Source: Gaiellasilicea sp033857955
GTDB taxonomy: Bacteria > Actinomycetota > Thermoleophilia > Gaiellales > Gaiellaceae
Direction: 5' to 3'
Assembly (NCBI GenBank): GCA_033857955.1
Contig: JAWVCW010000001.1
Location: forward strand, 1-64,000
Length of the DNA stretch: 64,000 bases
The notes under the pieces were generated by a model. It searched no databases and was not told where the DNA came from. It saw only the letters and a list, made by a program, of their open reading frames with translations. Of the stretch, positions 57,077-64,000 are shown piece by piece (position 1 is the first letter of the stretch; each line of letters starts with the position of its first letter). Both the position numbers and the translations under genes were made by a program.

Positions 57077-58162
57077 TCAGGCGCAAGAGTGCGGCGCGGA
57101 GCCGACGACGACCGGCACGCGCTGCACTGCATTGTTGCAGAAGCCGTCGAGGTTCCACTGCGAGCTGTCCGGCTGGGTCTGCCCCTTCGCGTCGGTCGCC
57201 CGGCAACAGACTTCGTGCTCGCCGGGCTCGGCCAGCCAGTCGAATGTCCAGCCCACCCAGCCGAACTCGGAGACGGGCTCGCCGAGGTTCGCGCCGCCCC
57301 AGGTGCCGCCCCCGTCCACGCTCACCTCGACACGCTCGATCGGCCCCCCACCTGACCACGCCCGTCCCTCGACCACGCACGGTCCGGACTCAAGGTATCG
57401 CGTCCGCGTGAAGAAGTCGGGGATCCCGGGCGGCACCAGCAAGGCGCGTGGGAGCATCCTCGTGACCGGTCGGCCGGAGTCCTCCTCGGATTCACGGACG
57501 TGGTAGGCGACTTCCTGCTGCCAACCGCGAAACGGCTCGTCGACGACGGTGATCGACTGGAGCCACTTGACGTGCGTCATCCCGTACCACCCCGGCACGA
57601 CCACGCGTAGCGGGAAGCCGTGTTGCGGCGGCAGCGCCTGCCCGTTGACGGCATAGGCGAGCAGCACGTCGCCGCGCAGCACCTCGGCCAGCGGGAGGCT
57701 GCGCTCGTAGAGATGCTCGACGTCTCCCTGAAATCCGCGATCGAGGCCGGTGAAGACGACCTCGATCCCATCGGTCTCGAGACCTGCTTCCTCGAGGATC
57801 GGCGCGAGCGGCGTACCCGTCCATTCGGCGGTGCCGACCGCCTCCATCAGCCACGGCTGGCTGGCGGCCCGCGGCGAGGTCAGGGCGCGCCCGTTGCCGG
57901 CGCACTCGAGCGTCACCGCGACGGTGCGGGACGGCCGTGCCTTGATCTCGTCGAGAGAGAGGACGAGCGGCCGCTGGAGACGGCCCCCTACCTCCAGCCG
58001 CCACGTCTGCTCGTCCACGAGCGGGATATCGAAGTGGATCAGCAGGTAGTGCAGCCCGATCGGTGTGATCTCGTGCCGCAGGGCTTCGAGCGGCAGAGCG
58101 TGATTGCGTGCTGCGAGCTGGAGCTCCTCGAACGTGATGCCGGCACCGGCAGTCGTCTCCAC
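57077..58162 (-). CDS. Sulfite oxidase-like molybdopterin oxidoreductase
   Basis: A 361-residue protein of the sulfite oxidase family: Moco-binding domain with VAVTLECAGNGRALTSPRAA (Cys ligand of Mo), PLRVVVPGWYGMTHVKWLQS and a C-terminal Mo-co dimerisation domain (WSGGGPIERVEVSVDGGGTW). No signal peptide or TAT motif is visible at the start, so a cytoplasmic place is likely, unlike most SorA enzymes. Electron acceptor is unknown; no heme domain is attached. Neighbours give no further clue. Confidence 0.88.
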   Translation of the reverse strand: METTAGAGITFEELQLAARNHALPLEALRHEITPIGLHYLLIHFDIPLVDEQTWRLEVGGRLQRPLVLSLDEIKARPSRTVAVTLECAGNGRALTSPRAASQPWLMEAVGTAEWTGTPLAPILEEAGLETDGIEVVFTGLDRGFQGDVEHLYERSLPLAEVLRGDVLLAYAVNGQALPPQHGFPLRVVVPGWYGMTHVKWLQSITVVDEPFRGWQQEVAYHVRESEEDSGRPVTRMLPRALLVPPGIPDFFTRTRYLESGPCVVEGRAWSGGGPIERVEVSVDGGGTWGGANLGEPVSEFGWVGWTFDWLAEPGEHEVCCRATDAKGQTQPDSSQWNLDGFCNNAVQRVPVVVGSAPHSCA

Positions 58163-58255
58163 AGCTCGCAGTAAAGCACCGGCGGCGTCGATGCAGAAAC
58201 CTCCTCGCCCGGTCAGTGGTTGGACTGCCGCCGCGCGTCCACGATGTAGAGGTCG

Positions 58256-58773
58256 ATGAAGCGTCTGCGGGTCCTCGCCCTGATCATCTTTCCGGCACTC
58301 GCCGTCGTCGGTGCTCGGTCGGCCTCCTCGGCGCCTCCGTCCACTGCGGTTGCGAGCAGATCGTCCTCAGGGTCCAGTCGGGCAGCGAGGACGGCTACCG
58401 CGTCCTCCTGGGAAAGGTCGCCGTCCCGGACGAACGTCACACCAGCCAGGCTGCGTTCCGCAGAAACGGGAAGCGCTGGCCGTACTTTCGTCAGGTCGGG
58501 ATCGTGGTTCGCGGTGGCGCCTCGCCGGTCACGATCACGGTCCCTGAAGGCTGGCGCCACCGCGTCGCGATCTCGTGGGGCAATACGCCCGCCGTCAGCT
58601 CCCTCCAGATCGCCTCCTGCGGAGCGTCCGAGTCGAAACCGTGGAACGCCTACGCTGGCGGGTTCTATCTCCGCTCGCGGGCTGATTGCGTGCCGCTGCT
58701 CCTCCAGGTGGGCGGGCGCAGCACGAGCGTCCGTCTCGGGGTCGGCCGGACCTGCGGCGCCCCTCACCGATGA
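58256..58773 (+). pseudogene. Secreted protein of unknown family, apparent frameshift
   Basis: ATG at 58256 opens a clear signal peptide (MKRLRVLALIIFPALAVVGA), but the conserved-looking body lies one frame over: DGYRVLLGKVAVPDERHTSQ, RWPYFRQVGIVVRGGASPVT, SKPWNAYAGGFYLRSRADCV, ending at 58773. The switch must fall between about 58,320 and 58,390. The body has four cysteines that could form disulfides. I do not know the family's function. Either a real frameshift or a base-call error. Confidence 0.5.
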
Positions 58774-58831
58774 GCGCCTGGGCAACGTAGGCGACGCACG
58801 CGCAGCCGCCGAGGTCCATGATCCAGTCGGC

Positions 58832-59656
58832 GTGGATTTCCTGAGTCTGCTGTGGCTCTTCTTCATCCTGAGCTCGCTGCAGCCGCTCGCGCAGAAGCAG
58901 ATGCTCATGCTCTCCCGGCGCCGGGCGCTGGAGGCGCTCGCGAAGAAGCGTGACGCGACCATGATCACGCTGATCCACCGGCAGGAGACGATGTCGCTGT
59001 TCGGGTTCCCGCTCGTGCGGTACATCGACATCGACGACTCCCAGAGTGTCCTGCGCGCGATCCGGAGCACGGAGAAGGGTCGTACGATCGAGATCGTCCT
59101 CCACACTCCGGGCGGGCTCGTGCTCGCCGCAAGCCAGATCGCCAAGGCGCTGCGGGACCACGACGGCCGGGTGGTCGCTGTCGTCCCGCACTATGCGATG
59201 AGCGGCGGCACGCTGATCGCACTCGCGGCGGATGAGATCGTGCTGGAGGCGCACGCCGCGCTCGGTCCGATCGACCCGCAGCTCGGCGAGTTCGCGGCCG
59301 CGTCGCTCGTCGAGGTCGCGTCGATGCCGGGCCGCCACGACGACCGGACGCTGCTCATGGCCGACACCGGCCGCAAGGCGCTGCGCCAGATGAACGTGCT
59401 CGCCACGCAGTTGCTCGAGCACCACACGACGCCGGACCGCGCGCGCGACCTCGCCTATCTGTTGTCTCAGGGCGTCTGGACGCACGACCACCCGCTCCTC
59501 CCATCGGAGCTGGAGAGTCTGGGGCTTCCGGTCCGGGTCGGCGTTCCGAACGAGGAGCGCGTCCTGATGGACCTCTACCCGCAGCCACGGGGGCGGGAGC
59601 CGGCGGTAGAGTTCGTCCCCGTTCCCGGGAGGCGTGCCTCGCGCCGGCAGGGCTGA
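58832..59656 (+). CDS. SDH/ClpP-fold membrane serine protease
   Basis: A 274-residue protein with an N-terminal membrane segment (FLSLLWLFFILSSLQPLA) and a ClpP/crotonase-fold serine protease domain of the serine dehydrogenase proteinase (SDH_sah) family: IEIVLHTPGGLVLAASQIAK, VAVVPHYAMSGGTLIALAAD (nucleophile Ser in MSGGT), HAALGPIDPQLGEF. GTG at 58832 gives the membrane anchor. Such proteins resemble signal-peptide peptidase A; the substrate is unknown. Confidence 0.85.
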   Translation: MDFLSLLWLFFILSSLQPLAQKQMLMLSRRRALEALAKKRDATMITLIHRQETMSLFGFPLVRYIDIDDSQSVLRAIRSTEKGRTIEIVLHTPGGLVLAASQIAKALRDHDGRVVAVVPHYAMSGGTLIALAADEIVLEAHAALGPIDPQLGEFAAASLVEVASMPGRHDDRTLLMADTGRKALRQMNVLATQLLEHHTTPDRARDLAYLLSQGVWTHDHPLLPSELESLGLPVRVGVPNEERVLMDLYPQPRGREPAVEFVPVPGRRASRRQG

Positions 59657-59693
59657 GCGGCCCGCGGAGGGCACGCGCCTCGCAGGCGGAGCT

Positions 59694-60080
59694 TCAGACG
59701 GCGACGATCAGAACGGGCTTGAAGGTGTGCACTCTGGCGCACTCCTTCACCGGGAACCCGTCGTAGACACCGAGCGAGTAGCGGCCGGCCTGCGGGAAGA
59801 CGACCCGGGCGCGGTACGACCCGACCGTGCCCGTCTTCTTCCCCTTGAAGACGAACAGCTTGCCGCCGGCGTTGCGGATCCGCACCTCCGGCCTCGCATC
59901 GGGCATCGGCGTCCGGCCGTGCTGCAGCACGCGGATCGTGACGATCCATGGCTTGCCGGCCGCATGCCCGGCCTTCGGCAAGGAGCTGAGACCCACGGTC
60001 GCCATGCAGCCTGCCTGCGCGACGCCGGCCAGCGCGAACGCGGCGACGACCGTCGCGACCAGGACGAGGAGCTTCTTCAT
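59694..60080 (-). CDS. Secreted small protein, unknown
   Basis: A 128-residue exported protein. Signal peptide MKKLLVLVATVVAAFALAGV ending at AQA; the rest looks like a beta-sandwich (WIVTIRVLQHGRTPMPDARP, GSYRARVVFPQAGRYSLGVY) with two cysteines, like a carboxypeptidase-regulatory or YtkA-like fold. GGAGG lies before the ATG at 60080. Family not identified. Confidence 0.72.
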   Translation of the reverse strand: MKKLLVLVATVVAAFALAGVAQAGCMATVGLSSLPKAGHAAGKPWIVTIRVLQHGRTPMPDARPEVRIRNAGGKLFVFKGKKTGTVGSYRARVVFPQAGRYSLGVYDGFPVKECARVHTFKPVLIVAV

Positions 60081-60137
60081 GCGGACCTCCGGAGTGGGGT
60101 GACGAACGGAATACACCGCGCGGCGTGCGCCGGTTCC

Positions 60138-60830
60138 CTACTCGACCGACCTGGCGAGCACGAGCGCCTCGCCCACGGTGATGTCGCCCTCGAGCCGGAG
60201 CAGGAGCGGGCCACGGTTCCAGAGGAGGACGGTGCCCGCGAGGTACGTCTTCTCGTCCCTGATCCCGCCGTTCTCGTCGCGGAACATGACGAAATGGTCG
60301 GCGCCGGTGATGAAGAGCCCTGGCTCGCCCTTCACGGTCACGTAGCGGACGGTCGTCCCGGGGCCGCCCGTCTTCTTGACGAACCCCTCGAAGATCGCGC
60401 CGCGCGCCTGCGAAAGCACAAGTCTCGGCCGCGACGGATTGCCGTAGACGACCGACGCGAGCCCGTCCGGACGCACGAAGATCGCGTCCGGCTCGCTGCC
60501 GAGATCGAGCAGCCGGAAGCCGGTTCGCCGCTCGACTTCCTCGCGACTGACACGCTCGCCGAAGTCGAGCCGTTGCGCCCTCACGTCCGGAAGCGTCTGG
60601 ACTCGCTCTACCGTCGCGCCGCGGATGTGGAAGATCTCGAGGAAGGCGCTACGGGCGCCCGGCGAGAGAGCGAGCACGCCGGCCAGCACCGCGAGCAGGA
60701 CCGCGAGACCGAGCGCAAGCGAACGCAGGCGCCGCACGCGTCGGCGCTCGAAGCCGAGGTCGAAGCGAGGCGTCCCCGGGTAAGCGACCTCGCCGCCGAG
60801 GTCCCGCAGGCGTCGCTCGAGCTCGTTCAT
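60138..60830 (-). CDS. Membrane-anchored anti-sigma-like protein
   Basis: A 230-residue protein encoded right after an ECF sigma gene, start overlapping as ATGA. N-terminal 35 residues are cytoplasmic and basic (MNELERRLRDLGGEVAYPGT), then one membrane segment (about 38-57) and an outside domain with RTGFRLLDLGSEPDAIFVRP and YVTVKGEPGLFITGADHFVM. The short cytoplasmic part lacks a zinc-binding HxxxCxxC anti-sigma motif. Role as anti-sigma factor is inferred from position and topology. Confidence 0.7.
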   Translation of the reverse strand: MNELERRLRDLGGEVAYPGTPRFDLGFERRRVRRLRSLALGLAVLLAVLAGVLALSPGARSAFLEIFHIRGATVERVQTLPDVRAQRLDFGERVSREEVERRTGFRLLDLGSEPDAIFVRPDGLASVVYGNPSRPRLVLSQARGAIFEGFVKKTGGPGTTVRYVTVKGEPGLFITGADHFVMFRDENGGIRDEKTYLAGTVLLWNRGPLLLRLEGDITVGEALVLARSVE

Positions 60831-61396
60831 GGTCTCTCCCCCAGCTGCTGTTCCAGTTGCTGGCGCAGGCGTCCGAGCGCCCGCGAGGTGCGCGACTTGA
60901 CGGTGCCGCGGCGCAATGACAGCACCTCGCCGGTCTCTTCCTCGCCCAGATCGAGCAGGTAGCGGCACGAGAGGATGAGCCGGTCGTCGTCGCTCAGGCG
61001 CTCGAGCGCGGCCAGCAGCTCGGCGCGCTCCTCGGCGGCGATAGCCCTCCCCTCGGGAGACGGAGCCGCGTCCCCCGAGGGAAGCTCGTGGACCGCGCGG
61101 AGCGAGAGCCCTTCGCGGCGGCCTTCCGCTCGCCGCCGGTTGCGCGCCTCGTTCGCGACGATCGCGAGCAACCAGGGCCGGAGCGGCGCGCCGCGGCGGA
61201 AGCGTGGCAGCGCCCGCCAGGCCTTCGTCAGCGCGATCTGGGCTGCATCCTCGGCGTCGGCGGCGTTGCGTGTGATCAGGTACGCGGTGCGGAAAGCGAT
61301 CTCCTCGTGGTCGCGGGCAAGCGCGCCGAAGGCGGTGGCATCACCGTCACGTGCGCGCTCGACGAGCTCGTCCTCTGTCGGTGGTCGGCTCACCAC
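60827..61396 (-). CDS. ECF-type RNA polymerase sigma factor
   Basis: A 189-residue sigma-70 family protein: region 2 (DHEEIAFRTAYLITRNAADA, AQIALTKAWRALPRFR, LRPWLLAIVANEARNRRRAE) and region 4 (LERLSDDDRLILSCRYLLDL, GTVKSRTSRALGRLR). GTG start. Its partner is the downstream membrane protein. The stimulus and target promoters are not evident; I could not identify a matching autoregulated promoter. Confidence 0.9.
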   Translation of the reverse strand: MVSRPPTEDELVERARDGDATAFGALARDHEEIAFRTAYLITRNAADAEDAAQIALTKAWRALPRFRRGAPLRPWLLAIVANEARNRRRAEGRREGLSLRAVHELPSGDAAPSPEGRAIAAEERAELLAALERLSDDDRLILSCRYLLDLGEEETGEVLSLRRGTVKSRTSRALGRLRQQLEQQLGERP

Positions 61397-61432
61397 TCGG
61401 TGCTTCTACACCCGATGGGTAATGTCGGTTCC

Positions 61433-61855
61433 ATGGCTCGTGCGGTTGGGATCAATCATCTCGCGCTCGAGGTGGGCTCGATCGACGAGGCGCTCGACTT
61501 CTACGGGCGCCTGTTCGACCTCGAGCTGCGCAGCCGGACGCGCGGGATGGCATTCGTCGACCTTGGCGACCAGTTCCTCGCGTTCGCCGAGGGCCGTACC
61601 GAGCGCCCGGACAGGAGCCGCCACTTCGGGCTCGTCGTCGACGACCAGGCAGCCGTGCTCGCGGCGGCACGTGAGGCAGGCGCCGAGATCTTCGGCGGCA
61701 ACTCATTCCTCGACCCGTGGGGAAACCAGGTGCAGATCGTCGCGTACTCCGAGATCCAGTTCACGAAGACGCCCGAGATCCTGCGTGGGATGGGGCTCGA
61801 GCTCGAGAAGAGCGAGTCGGCGCTGCGCGAGTTGCAAGACAAGGGCTTAGCCTGA
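61433..61855 (+). CDS. VOC-family (glyoxalase-like) protein
   Basis: A 140-residue vicinal-oxygen-chelate protein: ARAVGINHLALEVGSIDEAL (metal His), DFYGRLFDLELRSRTRGMAF, HFGLVVDDQAAVLAAAREAG and FLDPWGNQVQIVAY, the usual two beta-alpha-beta-beta-beta modules. ATG at 61433 fits the family start; an ATG at 61415 would add six residues. Activity (ring cleavage, glyoxalase, resistance) cannot be told. It precedes the antiporter with a shared CTGA junction. Confidence 0.85.
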   Translation: MARAVGINHLALEVGSIDEALDFYGRLFDLELRSRTRGMAFVDLGDQFLAFAEGRTERPDRSRHFGLVVDDQAAVLAAAREAGAEIFGGNSFLDPWGNQVQIVAYSEIQFTKTPEILRGMGLELEKSESALRELQDKGLA

Positions 61856-63450
61856 TCGAGCTCAGCCACCAGGATCTGCTCGACCTGCTGGTGCTCCTGG
61901 CAGCTGGCGCGACGATGCTGGTGCTCGTCCCGAAGCTGCGGATCCCGTATCCGATCCTGCTCGTGCTCGGCGGGCTGGTGCTCGGCTTCATGCCCGGCCT
62001 GCCCGAGATCGACCTGCCACCCGACCTCGTGCTTGTCGGCGTGCTGCCGCCGCTTCTCTACGGAGCAGCCTTCTTCACGTCGCTGCGCGACCTGCGCGCG
62101 AACCTCCGGCCGGTCGGGCTGCTCGCCGTCGGCCTCGTGCTCCTGACCATGGTCGTCGTCGCGGTCGTCGCGCACGAAATCGTTCCGGGCCTGCCCTGGG
62201 CGGCCGCGTTCGTGCTCGGCGCAGTCGTCTCCCCCACCGACCCGATCGCGGCGACGGCGATCATGCACCGCCTCGGCGTGCCGCGGCGGATCGTTTCGAT
62301 CATCGAGGGCGAGAGCCTGGTCAACGACGGAACTGCCCTCGTCGCATATCGCTTCGCGGTCGTCGCGGCGGTCAGCGGTGCATTCTCGCTCTGGGAGGCG
62401 GGCATCTCGTTCGTGTTCAACGTCCTCGGCGGGGTCGTGGTCGGCCTCGCGGTCGGCTGGATCGTGCGCCAGGTGCGCCGCCGCCTCGACTTCCCGCCCG
62501 CCGAGGTGACGATTTCCCTGCTCACGGGTTATTTTGCCTACATTCCGGCCGAGTTGATCGGCGTCTCAGCCGTGATCGCGGCAGTGACGGTGGGGATCTA
62601 CATGGGTTGGTACACACCCGAGCTGACGACGCCCGAGGTGCGACTGATGGGCGAGTCGGCGTGGGAGATCGTCACGTTCACGCTGAACGCTCTCCTGTTC
62701 GCGCTGATCGGACTGCAGCTGCCCGGAATCCTCGACGAGCTCGGCGCCTATTCGACCGCCGACCTGCTCTGGTGGGCGGTAGCCGTGTGGCTGACGGTAC
62801 TCGCCGCCCGCGCCCTGTGGGTGTACCCGGCGGCCAAGCTGCCGCGGCTCCTGCTACTGCGGCTCCGCGAGCGCGATCCGATGCCGCCTCGAGCGACGCT
62901 GACCCTCATCACGTGGTCCGGAATGCGCGGCGGCGTCTCCCTCGCTGCGGCGCTCGCGATCCCGCTCACGACCAACGCCGGCGAGCCCTTTCCCGGCCGC
63001 AGCATCGTCCTCTTCCTCACGTTCGCCGTCATCTTCGGCACCCTCGTCGTCCAGGGCCTGACATTGCCCGCGCTGATCCGGCTTCTCCGCCTCGAGGACG
63101 ACGGCGAGGACGAGGCGCGCGAGTTGGCGCAGGCACGGATCCAGGCGGCGAGCGCTGCCCTGATGCGGCTCGACGAGCTGGCCGAAGAGGACTGGGTTCG
63201 CGCCGACACCGCCGAGCGAGTCCGCGGCGGCTACGCATTTAGGCGCGACCGCTTCTCGGCGTGGCTCGACGGCGGCGACGACGGCACGATCGAGGCACGC
63301 TCGCTCGACTTCCAGCGGCTCCGGCGCGAGATGCTCAACGCCGAGCGGACGGCAGTGCACGAGTTGCGGCGGAGCGGCGAGATCTCGGACGAGGTCGCCC
63401 GCCGCGTCGAGCGCGACCTCGACCTCGAGGACGCGAGGCTCGAGATCTAG
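61852..63450 (+). CDS. CPA1-family Na+/H+ antiporter
   Basis: Monovalent cation/proton antiporter of about 532 residues with 12 or so helices (about 5-410) and a charged cytoplasmic tail. Motifs: LRIPYPILLVLGGLVLGFMP, GAVVSPTDPIAATAIMHRLG (the ND-type ion site as TDP), IEGESLVNDGTALVAYR and WSGMRGGVSLAAALAIPLTT. No ATG, GTG or TTG lies in frame between the VOC stop and the first helix; CTG at 61852, overlapping that stop as CTGA, is the best start. A GTG near 61,889 would cut into helix 1. Confidence 0.88.
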   Translation: MIELSHQDLLDLLVLLAAGATMLVLVPKLRIPYPILLVLGGLVLGFMPGLPEIDLPPDLVLVGVLPPLLYGAAFFTSLRDLRANLRPVGLLAVGLVLLTMVVVAVVAHEIVPGLPWAAAFVLGAVVSPTDPIAATAIMHRLGVPRRIVSIIEGESLVNDGTALVAYRFAVVAAVSGAFSLWEAGISFVFNVLGGVVVGLAVGWIVRQVRRRLDFPPAEVTISLLTGYFAYIPAELIGVSAVIAAVTVGIYMGWYTPELTTPEVRLMGESAWEIVTFTLNALLFALIGLQLPGILDELGAYSTADLLWWAVAVWLTVLAARALWVYPAAKLPRLLLLRLRERDPMPPRATLTLITWSGMRGGVSLAAALAIPLTTNAGEPFPGRSIVLFLTFAVIFGTLVVQGLTLPALIRLLRLEDDGEDEARELAQARIQAASAALMRLDELAEEDWVRADTAERVRGGYAFRRDRFSAWLDGGDDGTIEARSLDFQRLRREMLNAERTAVHELRRSGEISDEVARRVERDLDLEDARLEI

Positions 63451-63459
63451 GAAACCCTT

Positions 63460-64000
63460 CTAGCGGCGGAGCCCGGCGAGCGCCTCGCGGAACGCGTTGA
63501 ACGAGGGCTTCCGCTTGCCGTCGGCCGAGATGAAGCCGGACTGCCACCGTGCAGGGTCGCCTTCGTCCTGGAGGAGGAACCAGAGCAACATGTCGATGCG
63601 CGGGTGCGCCTTCGCGATCGCGAACGCCTCCCCCACATAGCGGGCCTGCGTCGCCCAGGAGACGCCGAAGATCCCGTCCGGCGGATTCGTCTGGTAGCCG
63701 TACTCGGTCAACCAGATCCGCGTCGGGCCGTAGAGGCGCCTCAGCTCGCGATCGAGGTCGTCGATGTTGCCGAGCGTGACCCCGCCGCGGCCGGGCGAGG
63801 CAGTTGCCGGCGACTCGGACGGCGCGCCGTAGTACGGGTGATGAGCGTAGGCGTCGAAGTCACGAGCGCCCGCCTTCTTCATCGCGCGCAGAAACGCGAG
63901 CGGGGAGACGGACGGCTTCGTCCCGCTCGGGTTGTTGTTTCCCCGGGCCGCGGTCACACCGCAGGCGACCTTCTGGCCGAGCAGCATCGACGTATGCACG
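63460..64000 (-). CDS. Glycoside hydrolase-like protein, C-terminal part (5' end beyond window)
   Basis: About 180 C-terminal residues of a TIM-barrel glycosidase. It has FDAYAHHPYYGAPSESPATA, LYGPTRIWLTEYGYQTNPPD, in which Glu of TEYG is placed like the catalytic nucleophile of clan GH-A enzymes, then DMLLWFLLQDEGDPARWQSG and GKRKPSFNAFREALAGLR. Similar to cellulase/GH5- or GH39-like proteins of actinobacteria. The N-terminus and any signal peptide lie past the window end, so export is not testable here. Confidence 0.72.
   Translation of the reverse strand, partial: VHTSMLLGQKVACGVTAARGNNNPSGTKPSVSPLAFLRAMKKAGARDFDAYAHHPYYGAPSESPATASPGRGGVTLGNIDDLDRELRRLYGPTRIWLTEYGYQTNPPDGIFGVSWATQARYVGEAFAIAKAHPRIDMLLWFLLQDEGDPARWQSGFISADGKRKPSFNAFREALAGLRR

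Overview
The window is a high-GC chromosomal segment with the codon bias and tightly packed, overlapping genes of an actinobacterium. Mycobacterium-like neighbour order (coaD, a SepIVA-like coiled-coil gene, yceD, then rpmF-plsX-acpP-rnc and smc-ftsY-ffh), class II DAHP synthase and SARP/BTAD regulation support Actinomycetota. A deep-branching class such as Thermoleophilia/Gaiellales is my guess from overall character, not something proven here. No tRNA, rRNA, CRISPR array, transposase or phage gene is visible.

Layout. 26-6,622 (minus strand): J-domain/signal peptidase fusion, trmD-rimM-khpA-rpsP-ffh, a flippase-like membrane protein, ftsY, a YjbR remnant and a P-loop kinase. 6,622-14,570: smc, two small stress/sulfur-type genes, a SARP regulator (plus), a secreted lipase, rnc-acpP-plsX. 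14,652-18,783: rpmF, an ABC-F ATPase, yceD, SepIVA-like, coaD, rsmD. 18,811-24,955: a small membrane protein, recG, degV, a receiver-only response regulator, a fakA-like gene, asp23, rpmB. 25,094: mltG (plus). 25,900-34,625: one long co-directional run priA-def-fmt-rsmB-rpe-ribD-ribE-ribBA-ribH. 34,650-39,601 (plus): an iron operon with a DtxR-type box, a lipoprotein, an FTR1 permease, a hydantoinase/oxoprolinase-like ATPase, a small membrane protein and a DtxR-family regulator. 39,609-49,045 (minus): a broken DUF4230 gene, metK, gpsA, der, plsC, cmk, aroA, tyrA and class II DAHP synthase. 49,046-51,282 (plus): a Trp-codon leader with intrinsic terminator, trpS, and a Ca2+/H+ antiporter. 51,251-56,454: rluB, an M29 aminopeptidase, a broken grpB-like gene, scpB-scpA, lgt, a hairpin-rich spacer and a small conserved protein. 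56,657-64,000 is more accessory: CHRD protein, sulfite-oxidase-like enzyme, a frameshifted secreted protein, a ClpP-fold membrane protease, a secreted small protein, an ECF sigma/anti-sigma pair, a VOC protein, a Na+/H+ antiporter and the end of a glycosidase.

Genes are coupled by 4-nt stop/start overlaps throughout (ATGA, GTGA, one TTGA, and an apparent CTGA), and I used these to fix many starts. Intergenic space is scarce, so the non-coding structure stands out: three families of short perfect palindromes (GTAACAG-n-CTGTTAC; GGGGTC-n-GACCCC; GTCCGGGGAC-n-GTCCCCGGAC) plus a GTGCC-T-GGCAC tandem, two of these families lying inside protein-coding sequence; and GC-rich hairpin modules shared by the spacers at 25.0 kb and 56.1 kb.

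Most noteworthy: (1) an apparent leaderless Trp-codon uORF and terminator in front of trpS, suggesting ribosome-mediated attenuation of tryptophanyl-tRNA synthetase; (2) a self-contained iron operon with its own box and DtxR-family regulator that carries an unexpected hydantoinase-like ATPase and a domain shared between the lipoprotein and the permease; (3) the palindrome families. Three accessory genes carry frameshifts while all core genes are intact.
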